Part shown: positions 16,668 through 25,931 of the stretch, piece by piece
Position numbering within the stretch: position 1 is the first letter of the stretch
Layout: every line of letters begins with the position of its first letter
Source of the DNA: Chitinophaga qingshengii
GTDB lineage: Bacteria; Bacteroidota; Bacteroidia; Chitinophagales; Chitinophagaceae
Length of the DNA stretch: 64,000 bases
Direction: 5' to 3'
Assembly: GCF_014529935.1 (NCBI RefSeq)
Contig: NZ_JACVFC010000001.1
Location: forward strand, 496,001-560,000
The notes under the pieces: model-generated
Databases searched by the model: none
What the model saw: only the letters and a program-made list of their open reading frames with translations
What the model was told of the DNA's origin: nothing
Made by a program: the position numbers and the translations under genes

Positions 16668-19600
16668 TTAGAACCGGGCATTTATACCAATGGAAATAGT
16701 ACGGGGCATAGGCACAATATCCAGCTGTATTCCGTTTTCCAATGCCTGTTCAGGATCACCCGATTTCAGTCCTTTATCCTTGATGGTAAAGATATTCTGT
16801 ACAGCTGCGTATAACCGTAACTGTTCGAATGCCTTATTCTTTACGATCCTTCCTGCGAAATCATACCCCAGTGTGAAGTTTTTGAAACGGAGGAAAGAAC
16901 CATCGAAGAGGAACAAAGTAGAAGGCCTGCTGTTCCAATCTGTCGTTTGTCCGGCGCCATGAGGCCCTACGACAGCGCGCGGATAACGGCTTTGATCACC
17001 GGGTTTGGTCCATCTGTCCAGTACCCAGTCAGGCATGTTATCCATCACACCGGTGTAATCACTCAAGCCAAAATTGCGGGCGCCCTGGTCAGTAAGGTTA
17101 TATATTTTATTACCAACGGTATATATAAACTGTGCAGAAGCGCTGAAACCTTTCCAGGAAGCATCGAAATTGAAACCACCGCTGAATTTAGGCTGAGCCG
17201 TAGGTACATAGATCATATCCGCCTGGTTGATCACTCCGTCTTTGTTGACATCTTCATAGATTACATCCCCTGTTTGAGAATCGATGCCTAAAGCATTATA
17301 CAACTGGAGCATACCGGTAGGTCTTCCCATTACCACGAATCCCATCGGGCCGCCCGGGTAGTAAGAGGAATAATTCATGATACTGTCGCGCAGCTGTGTA
17401 ATGCGGTTGCGGTTGATATTACCTACCACGCCTACATTCCATTTAAAGCTATTGGCGCCGGCAGCGGCACTGCTATAATTGATGGCGATGTCCACACCGC
17501 GGTTGTCCATCGCTCCCAGGTTCACGCGCTGACTGGTGAATCCACCGGCGGATGCGGGAATGTTAACAGAAGAAAGCAAGCCGTCTGTTTTTTTGGTGTA
17601 ATATTCTATCGTGGTACTCAACCGGTCGTTGAGGAAGCGGGCTTCCAGGCCGATGTCCTGTTGCCGGGTACGTTCCCATTTAAGGGAGGGATTACCCAAC
17701 CTGGTAAACAGCTGCAGAGAGGGTGCGTTCAGATAAGCCTGTGTATTCACCAGGGTGCTGACATCATTTAAGCCTACCGGACGGATATTACCGGTCATAC
17801 CATAGCTGGTACGTATTTTCAGATAGCTGATCCATTTCTGTTGCTGCATAAAAGGTTCGCTGGTGACCACCCAACCTGCGGAAACCGCCGGGAACCAGGC
17901 ATAACGGAAATCTTTCAGTTTTGAAGAACCATCTCTCCTGATAGAGACGCTAAACAGGTACTTGTAGTCCCAGCTCATATTGGTACGCAGGAAAAACGAC
18001 TGTGAATTTTCCCGGAACTCACGGTTCTTGGACACATAATTATTATCGAAGCTGGAAGCGTTACCCGGCTTCCAAAGGCTCGGGGTAGACGGGAAACCAG
18101 TCAGGGAAAAACCACTAACATTATAGCTGTTATCGGTATATTCCTGTCCCAGTACCGCATCGCCTCTCCATTTGCTGAGCTGGAAACGGTAGCTCAATAC
18201 ATTGTTCCAGGTATAACGCAGCCCATTCACACCTTCGTTTTTATACACCCCGCGGCTGGACTGTCCGTAATAACTGATAGGGGTATCGAATGCCTCGGAG
18301 GTATTATTATTCTTAGAGGCTGCCAGGGCAGTGCGGAAGGAGAAGTTTTTCGGTAAAGTAATCTCCCCAAAGAAATTACCCACATAATTCCAGGTACGTA
18401 TGGTTTTCGTATACCCGTTCAGGAGAGCATAAGGATGTTCCTGGTATCCATGCCAGTAGCCATAGGTACCGTCGCTGTTGTAGTTGATGGAATCAGGCGT
18501 GTCCGGTCTGACGAGTATGCCGTTATAGTAGGAAGCGTACATATCCGCATCGATATCCTTACTGATAGTATTGGAAATGCTGATGTCTGTTCCTGCCTTG
18601 AACCAGTTGAATATTTTCTGCGTCAGCGCCAGTTTACCGGAATAACGTGTAAAACGTCCTTTTCCTACCGGGTTATCTTCAGCATACTGACCAAAGGAAA
18701 GATAGTAGGTGGTTTTATCAGTACCACCGGACAGACTGGTTTGCAGATTTTTGGTAATAGCCTGTGAAGGCATCACTTTCTTCAACCAGTTGTTATCAGC
18801 GGTTCCCAGTCCCAGGTTATCAATCTGCCCTTGCAGGAGTACTTTTTCATCGTTCAGATTGGCTATTTGCCCGGGTGTAAGTCCGCCGGCCTTCAATTGT
18901 TTGTCGATATCACCGATCCGGTTATTTCTTGCCTCGTTGAACATCATCCCGTACTGTTGGGTGTTCAACGGATTGTAGTTGAAGATGGCCTTGGTAGAAC
19001 CCCAATAGGCGTTCACGTTCACCTGAGGCTTGCTATTGAAATTACCTTTTTTGGTAGTGATCAGTATAACTCCCTGCGCTCCCCTCGCACCGTATATGGC
19101 CGAAGAAGCGGCATCTTTCAGTACTTCAATAGATTCTATATCCTGCGGATTGAGGTTGGCCAGGTTGTAATTGGCGTTGGTGCCGCTGGCAGACGCATCT
19201 ATTACCAGTCCATCTACCACGATCAGGGGGTTGCTACCGCCGTTAACATCCGACTGCAGGGTTTGCAGGCCTCTGATGTTGAACTGTGGAACACTGCCCG
19301 GCCTGGAATCGGACTGTTTTACATATAAACCGGCCACGCGGCCTTGCAGGCCATTGACGGTGTTGGAAGACATGTTTTGTTCCGGACGCAGGGATGACAC
19401 CTTCGCGATAGACCCGGTCAGGTCTCTTCTTCTGGCGGAGCCATAGCCAATCACGACTTTTTCATCCAGCGCCTGCGGCGCGATTTTAAGCACTATCTTA
19501 ATAACAGGCCTGCTATTGAGCGGTATTTCCTGTGACTGATACCCGATGGAAGATACCATCAGCACCGCTTCCGGCGCTACCTCCGGCAGGGTAAACTCCC

Positions 19601-20084
19601 CGCTGGCGTTGGTAATGGCGCCTTTAGCGGAACCTTTCACGCCCACTGACACGCCGGGCACCGGTTGACCGTTTTCATCATAAATAAAGCCGGAAACCCT
19701 GATGGGTGGCGGCGGCGGGATAGCCCTGTCGCGGATAATCACCATATTTTCTTCGATGGTATAGGCCAACGGCTGGTTACGCAGGCAGCTGTCCAGCGCC
19801 TGTGTCAGCGTAACATCCTTTAGGTGCAGGGTCACTCTTTCTGTCTGGCGCAGCTGCGAAGCGGTATATACAAAAGTATATCCCGACTGGCGGTGCAGTT
19901 CACTGAATACCTTGCTGACAGGCGCTTCATTCAGGGAAAGTTGTAATCGCTGCGAATAACCGGTGGCACTGAGTTGTAAACAGGCCCCCAGCATAAGAAC
20001 GGCGGATAACTTCATAATCCTCCACGGTTTGGATGATAGGAAACGGAAATCTGTTCCGGCTTGGTTCCAAGCAGGTAAAATCAT
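16668..20084 (-). CDS. SusC/RagA-family TonB-dependent transporter with N-terminal STN signalling domain
   Basis: 1138 residues. Leader with signal peptide (an alternative ATG at 20015 gives MKLSAVLMLGACLQLSATGYSQ directly). Secretin/TonB short N-terminal (STN) domain at about 48-118, the part that talks to a FecR anti-sigma factor. Carboxypeptidase-regulatory-like domain at about 128-210 (VSGFIYDENGQPVPGV). Plug with VVIGYGSARRRDLTGSI and GARGAQGVILITTKKG, then the beta-barrel ending in aromatic RF. It imports ligand delivered by SusD using TonB energy and reports occupancy to FecR. Operon order sigma, FecR, this gene, SusD. Tandem hairpins lie in the 170-base gap after FecR. Confidence 0.93.
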   Translation of the reverse strand: MILPAWNQAGTDFRFLSSKPWRIMKLSAVLMLGACLQLSATGYSQRLQLSLNEAPVSKVFSELHRQSGYTFVYTASQLRQTERVTLHLKDVTLTQALDSCLRNQPLAYTIEENMVIIRDRAIPPPPPIRVSGFIYDENGQPVPGVSVGVKGSAKGAITNASGEFTLPEVAPEAVLMVSSIGYQSQEIPLNSRPVIKIVLKIAPQALDEKVVIGYGSARRRDLTGSIAKVSSLRPEQNMSSNTVNGLQGRVAGLYVKQSDSRPGSVPQFNIRGLQTLQSDVNGGSNPLIVVDGLVIDASASGTNANYNLANLNPQDIESIEVLKDAASSAIYGARGAQGVILITTKKGNFNSKPQVNVNAYWGSTKAIFNYNPLNTQQYGMMFNEARNNRIGDIDKQLKAGGLTPGQIANLNDEKVLLQGQIDNLGLGTADNNWLKKVMPSQAITKNLQTSLSGGTDKTTYYLSFGQYAEDNPVGKGRFTRYSGKLALTQKIFNWFKAGTDISISNTISKDIDADMYASYYNGILVRPDTPDSINYNSDGTYGYWHGYQEHPYALLNGYTKTIRTWNYVGNFFGEITLPKNFSFRTALAASKNNNTSEAFDTPISYYGQSSRGVYKNEGVNGLRYTWNNVLSYRFQLSKWRGDAVLGQEYTDNSYNVSGFSLTGFPSTPSLWKPGNASSFDNNYVSKNREFRENSQSFFLRTNMSWDYKYLFSVSIRRDGSSKLKDFRYAWFPAVSAGWVVTSEPFMQQQKWISYLKIRTSYGMTGNIRPVGLNDVSTLVNTQAYLNAPSLQLFTRLGNPSLKWERTRQQDIGLEARFLNDRLSTTIEYYTKKTDGLLSSVNIPASAGGFTSQRVNLGAMDNRGVDIAINYSSAAAGANSFKWNVGVVGNINRNRITQLRDSIMNYSSYYPGGPMGFVVMGRPTGMLQLYNALGIDSQTGDVIYEDVNKDGVINQADMIYVPTAQPKFSGGFNFDASWKGFSASAQFIYTVGNKIYNLTDQGARNFGLSDYTGVMDNMPDWVLDRWTKPGDQSRYPRAVVGPHGAGQTTDWNSRPSTLFLFDGSFLRFKNFTLGYDFAGRIVKNKAFEQLRLYAAVQNIFTIKDKGLKSGDPEQALENGIQLDIVPMPRTISIGINARF

Positions 20085-20144
20085 ACTTTTGATTTTGGGT
20101 GATTAAAAAATGATCATCAGCGTGATGTTTTAAAATTACCCGTA

Positions 20145-20206
20145 GTGCCTGGTGTTAGTAGCACCAGGCACCAATCCTGTTCATTAGTAGTGGACAGGAT
20201 TTTTTT
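20145..20206 (-). promoter_or_regulatory. tandem hairpins between FecR and SusC genes
   Basis: Two adjacent inverted repeats in the transcribed leader. In minus-strand order they are a 7-bp stem (atcctgt / acaggat, 20174-20200) and a perfect 10-bp stem (gtgcctggtg / caccaggcac, 20145-20171, 7-base loop). The second lacks a T run in the minus direction, so it is more likely an attenuator, mRNA-stabilising or processing element that sets SusC/D above sigma/FecR than a full terminator. A T7 follows the 20174-20200 stem on the plus strand. Confidence 0.5.
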
Positions 20207-20255
20207 ACGGGAACGTTTATACGAATGGTTGGTTCGTCTCTTTATTCATGGTAGG

Positions 20256-21431
20256 TCAGGGATACACTGTCACACGCTGTCCATCGAGCCGGAAATGTAC
20301 CTTGCCGGTGAGTTCCAGTATTCTGCATGCTTCCGCAGCATTGGCAAAACGCGGGATTTCGGCATAGAACTGTTCATTCACTTCTCCTGCATACACTACT
20401 TCTATATTATACCAGCGGCCTAATTGCCGCATGATTTCTTGGACGGTGGCGCCGTTAAAAATAAAACGGCCATTTTTCCAGGCTACCGCTTCGCTGGTGT
20501 TGACCGGCGTGCTGGTCAACTTCCCGGTATTCCGGTTTAATACCGCCTGGTAGCCCTTTTGGAGCGGCAGGCTGGTTTGTCCGTGTTTTACCACCACTTT
20601 ACCGGTCAGCAACGTGGTGTTCACCAACGTTTCATCCGGATAAGCCATCACATTAAAACTGGTGCCCAGTACCGTTAGCTCCATATCGTTCACTTTCACG
20701 ACGAACGGCTGTTTCGAGCTGGCCGATACTTCAAAGTAGGCTTCCCCGGAAAGGTCCACGGTGCGTGTACCTTCACTGAAGGATACCGGATAACGCAGGC
20801 TGCTCTGGGCATTAAGCCATACCTTGCTGCCGTCTGCCAATACCAGGCTAAACTGCCCGCCCCGGGGAACTGTCAGCGTGTTATAGACTGGCCTTGCATC
20901 CGGGGCTGTCAGCTGCTGATAGGTGACCAGTCCACTGTCCGTTTTAACGATACGGACATTATGCTGGGCCATGACAGCGCCATTCAGCGTACTATCCAAT
21001 GGTACCACCGAACCGTCGGCCATGGTCAGGGTGGCCTTGTTACCACCCGGTTGGGGCACCTTCTTCTCCGCCACCTTTACCACTGCCGGTTTTGCGGGTT
21101 GTCCTGCTTTCCAGCGGGTATACCCTCCTGCCAGCGCTACCACCGTTACTGCAGCAGCAGCATAGCCGAACCACTTACGCATCGGGCGAACCCGGGGCGT
21201 TGCGGCTTCAATATCCTGCCTGCCTAAGATGTCTCCGATGATCCGGGAAGAGACCTCGTCTGTGAGCTGTGCCTGCGGCTCATAATCTGCCCATACACGC
21301 TCCAGCAGCTGCTGTAACTCAGCGTCACCGGCAGATTGTTCTATCCATTGGGCGAGTTCAATCTTTTCCGCAGGCGTACAGGTCTGCTGAAAAAATTTTA
21401 CCGCCAGGTCATGTATTCTCCCTTCGGACAT
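20256..21431 (-). CDS. FecR-family anti-sigma factor
   Basis: 391 residues. A cytoplasmic N-terminal region binds the sigma factor. One transmembrane helix (about residues 87-105, WFGYAAAAVTVVALAGGY), the periplasmic FecR domain (about 190-285, LTVPRGGQFSLVLADGSKVW, LSGEAYFEV, VLGTSFNVMAY) and the C-terminal DUF4974 module (about 318-389, NGRFIFNGATVQEIMRQLGRWYNIEV). It holds the ECF sigma inactive until the STN domain of the partner SusC signals ligand binding across the periplasm. It starts 109 bases downstream of the sigma gene stop; SusC follows. Confidence 0.95.
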   Translation of the reverse strand: MSEGRIHDLAVKFFQQTCTPAEKIELAQWIEQSAGDAELQQLLERVWADYEPQAQLTDEVSSRIIGDILGRQDIEAATPRVRPMRKWFGYAAAAVTVVALAGGYTRWKAGQPAKPAVVKVAEKKVPQPGGNKATLTMADGSVVPLDSTLNGAVMAQHNVRIVKTDSGLVTYQQLTAPDARPVYNTLTVPRGGQFSLVLADGSKVWLNAQSSLRYPVSFSEGTRTVDLSGEAYFEVSASSKQPFVVKVNDMELTVLGTSFNVMAYPDETLVNTTLLTGKVVVKHGQTSLPLQKGYQAVLNRNTGKLTSTPVNTSEAVAWKNGRFIFNGATVQEIMRQLGRWYNIEVVYAGEVNEQFYAEIPRFANAAEACRILELTGKVHFRLDGQRVTVYP

Positions 21432-21540
21432 GGAAAACAGGATTTAATAGTGGCTCCCAGTGGCTGTAAATGCCCTGTGATACTATAAAGACAATAAAAC
21501 GACAGGATATGTCTAGTGGATTTGAAAATTTTTTTTGAGG

Positions 21541-22137
21541 CTATACAGTCGCCATCAGGAGGAAGAATACCGGCAACAGGTCGGTATGCTCACCCAAACC
21601 GGTACGGAGGGCTTTGAGCGCCTGTACCAGGTGTTTATTAACGGTAGAAGGAGATATATCCAGCAGCCTGGCAATTTCTTCATGCTTCAGGCCCTGTTCG
21701 CGGTTCAGCAGGTATACCTTACGTTGCTGCGGAGGCAGGGAGTTAACGATTTCGTGCACCCGCTCCCGTAATGCCTTAAAGGCTATTTCTTCATGGGGAG
21801 CTGATGAGGGAGTAGTTTCGGGGTGCCCTGCTTCTTCTATGGGTAACAGCGTAGCCCTGGCCATTTTCCGAAAATCGTTGATGGCCCGGTTTTGTGCCAT
21901 CCGGAAAAGGTAACTGCTGAAATGCGTGATGGCAGCCAGTTTATCCCGCTCTTTCCAGAGCTTGAAAAACACCTCCTGTACCACATCTTCTGCCGCCACG
22001 GGAGAGCCGTTCAACTGCAGCATAAAACCATACAACTTCTGCCTGTACTTCATAAAAAGTAGTTCAAAAGCTGTGTCATTCCCTGCTGCAGCCAATTTCA
22101 GTAGTGTATGTTCATCCCGCTCACCTGACATGTTCAT
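21541..22137 (-). CDS. ECF-type RNA polymerase sigma-70 factor
   Basis: 198 residues. Region 2 (about 28-95) includes EDVVQEVFFKLW and SYLFRMAQNRAIND. Region 4 (about 125-185) includes SLPPQQRKVYLLNREQGLKHEEIARLLDISPSTVNKHLVQAL with its helix-turn-helix. It directs RNA polymerase to the promoter of its own nutrient-uptake operon under control of the adjacent FecR protein. Within the operon it is the first gene. A TACCTTTA element at 22180-22187 (complement) is a candidate -7 box. Confidence 0.95.
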   Translation of the reverse strand: MNMSGERDEHTLLKLAAAGNDTAFELLFMKYRQKLYGFMLQLNGSPVAAEDVVQEVFFKLWKERDKLAAITHFSSYLFRMAQNRAINDFRKMARATLLPIEEAGHPETTPSSAPHEEIAFKALRERVHEIVNSLPPQQRKVYLLNREQGLKHEEIARLLDISPSTVNKHLVQALKALRTGLGEHTDLLPVFFLLMATV

Positions 22138-22179
22138 TATGCACGCTCACTTGTTGCTTAAGTAAATATTGGCCAGTGA

Positions 22180-22187
22180 TAAAGGTA
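22180..22187 (-). promoter_or_regulatory. candidate -7 element for the sigma/FecR/SusCD operon
   Basis: On the minus strand this reads TACCTTTA, one base from the Bacteroidota consensus TAnnTTTG, 43 bases before the sigma-factor ATG. No clear -33 TTTG was identified, so the call is tentative. Confidence 0.35.
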
Positions 22188-22252
22188 TAAAATTTAACGT
22201 CTTTTTATAGTAGATTTCATTTTTTATTGATATGTAGAGTATACTTCACATA

Positions 22253-22284
22253 AAAATCCCCTGAAACGTTTTTCAGGGGATTTT
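22253..22284 (-). terminator. terminator of the GH9-like/FAD/esterase/SusDC operon
   Basis: Perfect 14-bp stem (aaaatcccctgaaa / tttcaggggatttt) with a 4-base loop, 6 bases beyond the stop of the GH9-like gene. The stem itself supplies the T tract on the minus strand. Confidence 0.9.
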
Positions 22285-22290
22285 CTTTTA

Positions 22291-24234
22291 TTAATACGCC
22301 AGCTCCATTTTCTTTTCCAAAAACCCGTCTCCATAAGCCACCGCAATACGGTCCCCTTTTTTAACCGGCACCTTTTTACCGTCCAGCACCAGGGAGGAGG
22401 CGGCTGTTTTCAACACACCCTTGAATGTGGCATTGTTTTCCGGCAGCGTCATTACCCCCTTTTTCACATCATTGACAAGCACGGTAAGTGTTAGTGGGCC
22501 TGTTACCGGTGCCTCCCAAACAATATACAGACCGTCCTTTTTACGGGTAAGGGATACCGGGTGGTTATCGTACCAGTTCAATACAGCCAGACTCATATTC
22601 CATGCCGTATTGTGGGCAATCCATCCCTCCAGGTGCCGGTCCTTCCCTTGCGGATTAAAAGGATACATTTCCGTTCCCGGCAAACAACTCAGTGAGCCGC
22701 GGCATAATTCCAGCCGGGCGGTAACGTCATCCGGAAAACCTTTGGGATAGCCTTTGGAAATGCCTTTGAATCCTCTTTCCGGGTGATGGGCAGCATGTGC
22801 GTTAAGTGGATTACGACCATACAGGTTATCGAAATGCGCATAGGCCAGCTGTTCCAGGCGAAGTTTTTTGGCAGGGTCTTTCACGATAGCCGCCGCCAGC
22901 AGTGCGGAAGCCGGGAAACCTGCCACATTGCCCACTTCATTGTATTCCGGTACCGCCCAGGAGGTATCCCGGGTGTACTTTCTAAAGTCCCAGGCATTAT
23001 CAGACCGGCTGATCGCAATATCCGCCCATTGTTCAATTTTTTGTTGCAGCCCGGCAGGTGCGCGGTCTTTGTAACGCAGCAGGTAAACAGCGATGCCGGA
23101 CATCAGCATATGCTCGCTCATGCGCTGTCCTTTCGTTACCAGGGGGTCTTCGAAATTCAGCGAATCCACGATCCAGGCCACCTGTTTGTTGACCGCCTGC
23201 ATATAAATAGCCGTATCGGCCCACCCTTCCCGTTTAGCCACTTCATACATCAGGAGATTGGGCAACACGGAAAATCCCGGCGCATGGCGGCCTTTGGAGC
23301 TACCTACTTCCCGCTGTACATCCAGCAGGCCCACCTTCGCCCAATTGCTGCGGGTGAACTGCCAGGCCTGCTGATACATCTCCTTTGAGAACCAGGTGTC
23401 CACATACGGGTACGCATATAGGAAAAATGCAAATTGTGCGAGCGTTTGCGGATGCAGTTGCCGGGGCAGCGGATCTCCGCTGGGGTCTTTCGTTTCCGGG
23501 TTCACCAGGTAATAACCGATACCCCAATGCAGGTTCATAAGCACATCCGGCACCTGGCTGCGCAGTGGTTTATCTATCGTTGTAAAATATTTACGGGCAG
23601 ATGCGAGCGCAGTTTCATCGAGCCGGCCGGGAACCAGTTTGAAGCCAGGGTCCATCACCATTTTTTTCAGGCTATCGTAGGAAACGGTGGCCGGCATGGC
23701 GTTGTAGGCTGCGGGGTTGGACAGGTACATCCATACCAGGGAAGGCGCCTCGTAGGAATAGTAGGTACCATCCCGCCAGGGACAGCCACCATAGGCAGAA
23801 TGATGCGTGCCTGTCACGCTGCGGCTATCATTCATGAACCATACAGAAGGCGCCAGTCCTTCTTTTTCTATCAGGAAAGGGGCAATCCGGAAAGGATAGG
23901 ATACTCCCTCCGGTAAATTTCCGCCTTTAACATGGATCACATAGGACCGCTGCGGATCTGCCGGCCGGAAACCGGTAAAGTCACCGGTTCCTTTAAAGGT
24001 CTTTCCCTTATAGAGCGGCGTATTGACCCCTTCCGCGGTAATATAAAAATCTACACTGCCTTCCAGGGCAGTGGGTACGGTAAAACGTTTAGGCGCCCGG
24101 GTACTGTAGCCGGTCTGGTTGACGCATACCCAGTGCGCAGCGGGACGAAACCCGGCATCCTGCGCATCAGCCGGCGATACGGCGATTAATAACGTGGAAA
24201 CGGCCAGCAATGCTGACCTGAGTTTTTGTATCAT
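22291..24234 (-). CDS. secreted GH9-like glycoside hydrolase (CelD_N-like Ig domain plus helical barrel)
   Basis: 647 residues with a signal peptide (cleavage near PADAQ). The N-terminal Ig-like domain (CVNQTGYSTRAPKRFTVPT) matches the pattern that precedes family 9 glycanase domains. The C-terminal part has FDNLYGRNPLNAHAAHHPERG, resembling the GH9 'GRNPL..S.V.G...HHPH' block, and an LEGWIAHNTAWNMSLAVLN stretch placed where GH9 carries its NEVAI.WNA acid Glu. The usual DAGD nucleophile-side motif is not seen; the region reads YGGCPWRDGTYYSYEAPS. So the fold assignment is good but cellulase activity is not supported. It is the last gene of an operon with an FAD oxidoreductase, an SGNH esterase and SusC/D. 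Confidence 0.65.
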   Translation of the reverse strand: MIQKLRSALLAVSTLLIAVSPADAQDAGFRPAAHWVCVNQTGYSTRAPKRFTVPTALEGSVDFYITAEGVNTPLYKGKTFKGTGDFTGFRPADPQRSYVIHVKGGNLPEGVSYPFRIAPFLIEKEGLAPSVWFMNDSRSVTGTHHSAYGGCPWRDGTYYSYEAPSLVWMYLSNPAAYNAMPATVSYDSLKKMVMDPGFKLVPGRLDETALASARKYFTTIDKPLRSQVPDVLMNLHWGIGYYLVNPETKDPSGDPLPRQLHPQTLAQFAFFLYAYPYVDTWFSKEMYQQAWQFTRSNWAKVGLLDVQREVGSSKGRHAPGFSVLPNLLMYEVAKREGWADTAIYMQAVNKQVAWIVDSLNFEDPLVTKGQRMSEHMLMSGIAVYLLRYKDRAPAGLQQKIEQWADIAISRSDNAWDFRKYTRDTSWAVPEYNEVGNVAGFPASALLAAAIVKDPAKKLRLEQLAYAHFDNLYGRNPLNAHAAHHPERGFKGISKGYPKGFPDDVTARLELCRGSLSCLPGTEMYPFNPQGKDRHLEGWIAHNTAWNMSLAVLNWYDNHPVSLTRKKDGLYIVWEAPVTGPLTLTVLVNDVKKGVMTLPENNATFKGVLKTAASSLVLDGKKVPVKKGDRIAVAYGDGFLEKKMELAY

Positions 24235-24243
24235 GTTTACTGA

Positions 24244-25920
24244 TTAAATATCTGAAATAAGCTGTTTGTCTTTCAATAAACGTGCGCGCAGCAGGTCATA
24301 CGGCACCTCTTGCACAGTCGTATGGAGGTCTATCGCCAGACTCGCCGCAGTAGCGGCAGACTGTCCCAGCACCATAAAAACCGGCTCCATCCGCACAGAC
24401 CCATAGGCTGCGTGGGTAACGGAAACGCATATGGGTACCAGCAGGTTCCCGCATTCACCCCGCTTGGGTATGATAGCCCGATAGCTGATACCAAAAGGCG
24501 CCGGTATATGCACAAACATCCCACCCTCACTGGTGACGAAGCCTTTGGGCGATACAAACAGTTTTATCGCATGGGAATCCATATGATATGAACCCAGTCC
24601 CACCGGATCGGCCGCCACCTCCTTGCCCAACGCCGTATGCTCCGTAATCACCACATCGCTGATCATACGGCGTGCCTCGCGTATGTATAGCTGAAAAGGC
24701 CAATGCCCCGTATCGGTAAACTCATCTTTCGCTAAGCCCCAGGGCGCATATTGGCGACGCACCGCTTCCGGAATACGGGGATGATGCTGTAAGGTCCATA
24801 TCAGTCCGCGTTGCCATTGTTCGTGCAGACGAGCCATCCGCTCCCGGGTAGCATAGTCTGCTTCCGGATAGGCCCAGTTCATACCTACAAAATCTGTGGA
24901 AATATAGCCGTTGTTGTTAGTATCGGTTTTACCGTTGGGCAGCAGGTCCAGCTTCAGGAAACTGCCTCCGAATGCGGTTTTAAAAAACTCCCCTTCCATG
25001 CCGCCCGCTTCAATAAAGCGGAAAAGGAGTTCATATTGTTCTTCGTGATAACCAGCTGGTTTTTCAATAAACACGCGGTTTTCAGGCACTTTCGTCAGGC
25101 ATAGCCGGTAGTTGTAAGCCTGTACCCCTTTGTCGCCCTCGCCTACCTTTCCTCCCCAATCGGGGTATACACGGGGAAGCAAACCACTGGCAGGATCTCC
25201 CTTTACCCTATAAGGATCGATCCCTTCCGGGAAGCGGCCCGGCAGCGGTAAAGGACGGATACCGTTGTTCTTTTCCCCATACCGGCTGTTGGGCTCCCGG
25301 CCCACGGTATAGGATACTCCGGCAGCCGCCATCAGATCTCCCTCATAAGTAGCGTCGATAAACATCTTTGCCCGGAACATACGCCCCGATTCCATCCGGA
25401 TACGGGTGATGTTTCGTTCCTTCATCTCCACTCCACTCCTGCAATTCAGTCTTTCGTTCCGCACGATAGTCACCTTTGCTTCCGCAGCCATCTGATCAAA
25501 CAGGTGTTCAGCCACAGATGGCTCCACAATCCACATGGTTTGATCATCCGGTGCCAGGGGCGGATGTTGTTCGGCCATAGGGTGCTTTTGCTCCCATTTC
25601 CAGGCTTTATCTGCCTGGTAATGTTGCCAAACCCGGTGAAAATACTCGCGTGATAGTCCTCCTATCGTATGCGGATCACCTACATCCACCCAGCCAAGGC
25701 CGCCGCTGGTGAGGCCGCCCAGGTGTTTGCCCGGCTCAATCAACGCCACCTTTTTACCCATACGGGCAGCCTGGATGGCTGCCATTACGCCGCCACTGGT
25801 GCCGCCGTAAACAACGATGTCATAGTCGTCCGGGTTGATGGAAGACGTAAATGGAAAGACGGCACCCATTGCCAGGATGCCTGTCTTCCGTATAAAATTG
25901 CGTCTGTTGAGTTCATCCAT
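24244..25920 (-). CDS. FAD-dependent oxidoreductase (FAD_oxidored-type), Tat-like leader
   Basis: 558 residues. The leader NRRNFIRKTGILAMGAVFPF has the twin-arginine pattern RRNFIRK, suggesting folded export. The dinucleotide site is YDIVVYGGTSGGVMAAIQAA (residues 33-52), followed by EPGKHLGGLTSGG, and the C-terminal FAD contact lies in EPVFMVLGQSAATAASLA. This family (PF12831-like) recurs in polysaccharide-utilisation loci but its reactions are largely uncharacterised; oxidation of a sugar hydroxyl is an inference. It is 11 bases from the esterase gene upstream and 9 bases from the GH9-like gene downstream, so it belongs to the operon. Confidence 0.85.
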   Translation of the reverse strand: MDELNRRNFIRKTGILAMGAVFPFTSSINPDDYDIVVYGGTSGGVMAAIQAARMGKKVALIEPGKHLGGLTSGGLGWVDVGDPHTIGGLSREYFHRVWQHYQADKAWKWEQKHPMAEQHPPLAPDDQTMWIVEPSVAEHLFDQMAAEAKVTIVRNERLNCRSGVEMKERNITRIRMESGRMFRAKMFIDATYEGDLMAAAGVSYTVGREPNSRYGEKNNGIRPLPLPGRFPEGIDPYRVKGDPASGLLPRVYPDWGGKVGEGDKGVQAYNYRLCLTKVPENRVFIEKPAGYHEEQYELLFRFIEAGGMEGEFFKTAFGGSFLKLDLLPNGKTDTNNNGYISTDFVGMNWAYPEADYATRERMARLHEQWQRGLIWTLQHHPRIPEAVRRQYAPWGLAKDEFTDTGHWPFQLYIREARRMISDVVITEHTALGKEVAADPVGLGSYHMDSHAIKLFVSPKGFVTSEGGMFVHIPAPFGISYRAIIPKRGECGNLLVPICVSVTHAAYGSVRMEPVFMVLGQSAATAASLAIDLHTTVQEVPYDLLRARLLKDKQLISDI

Positions 25921-25931
25921 TGGTAAAGCTG

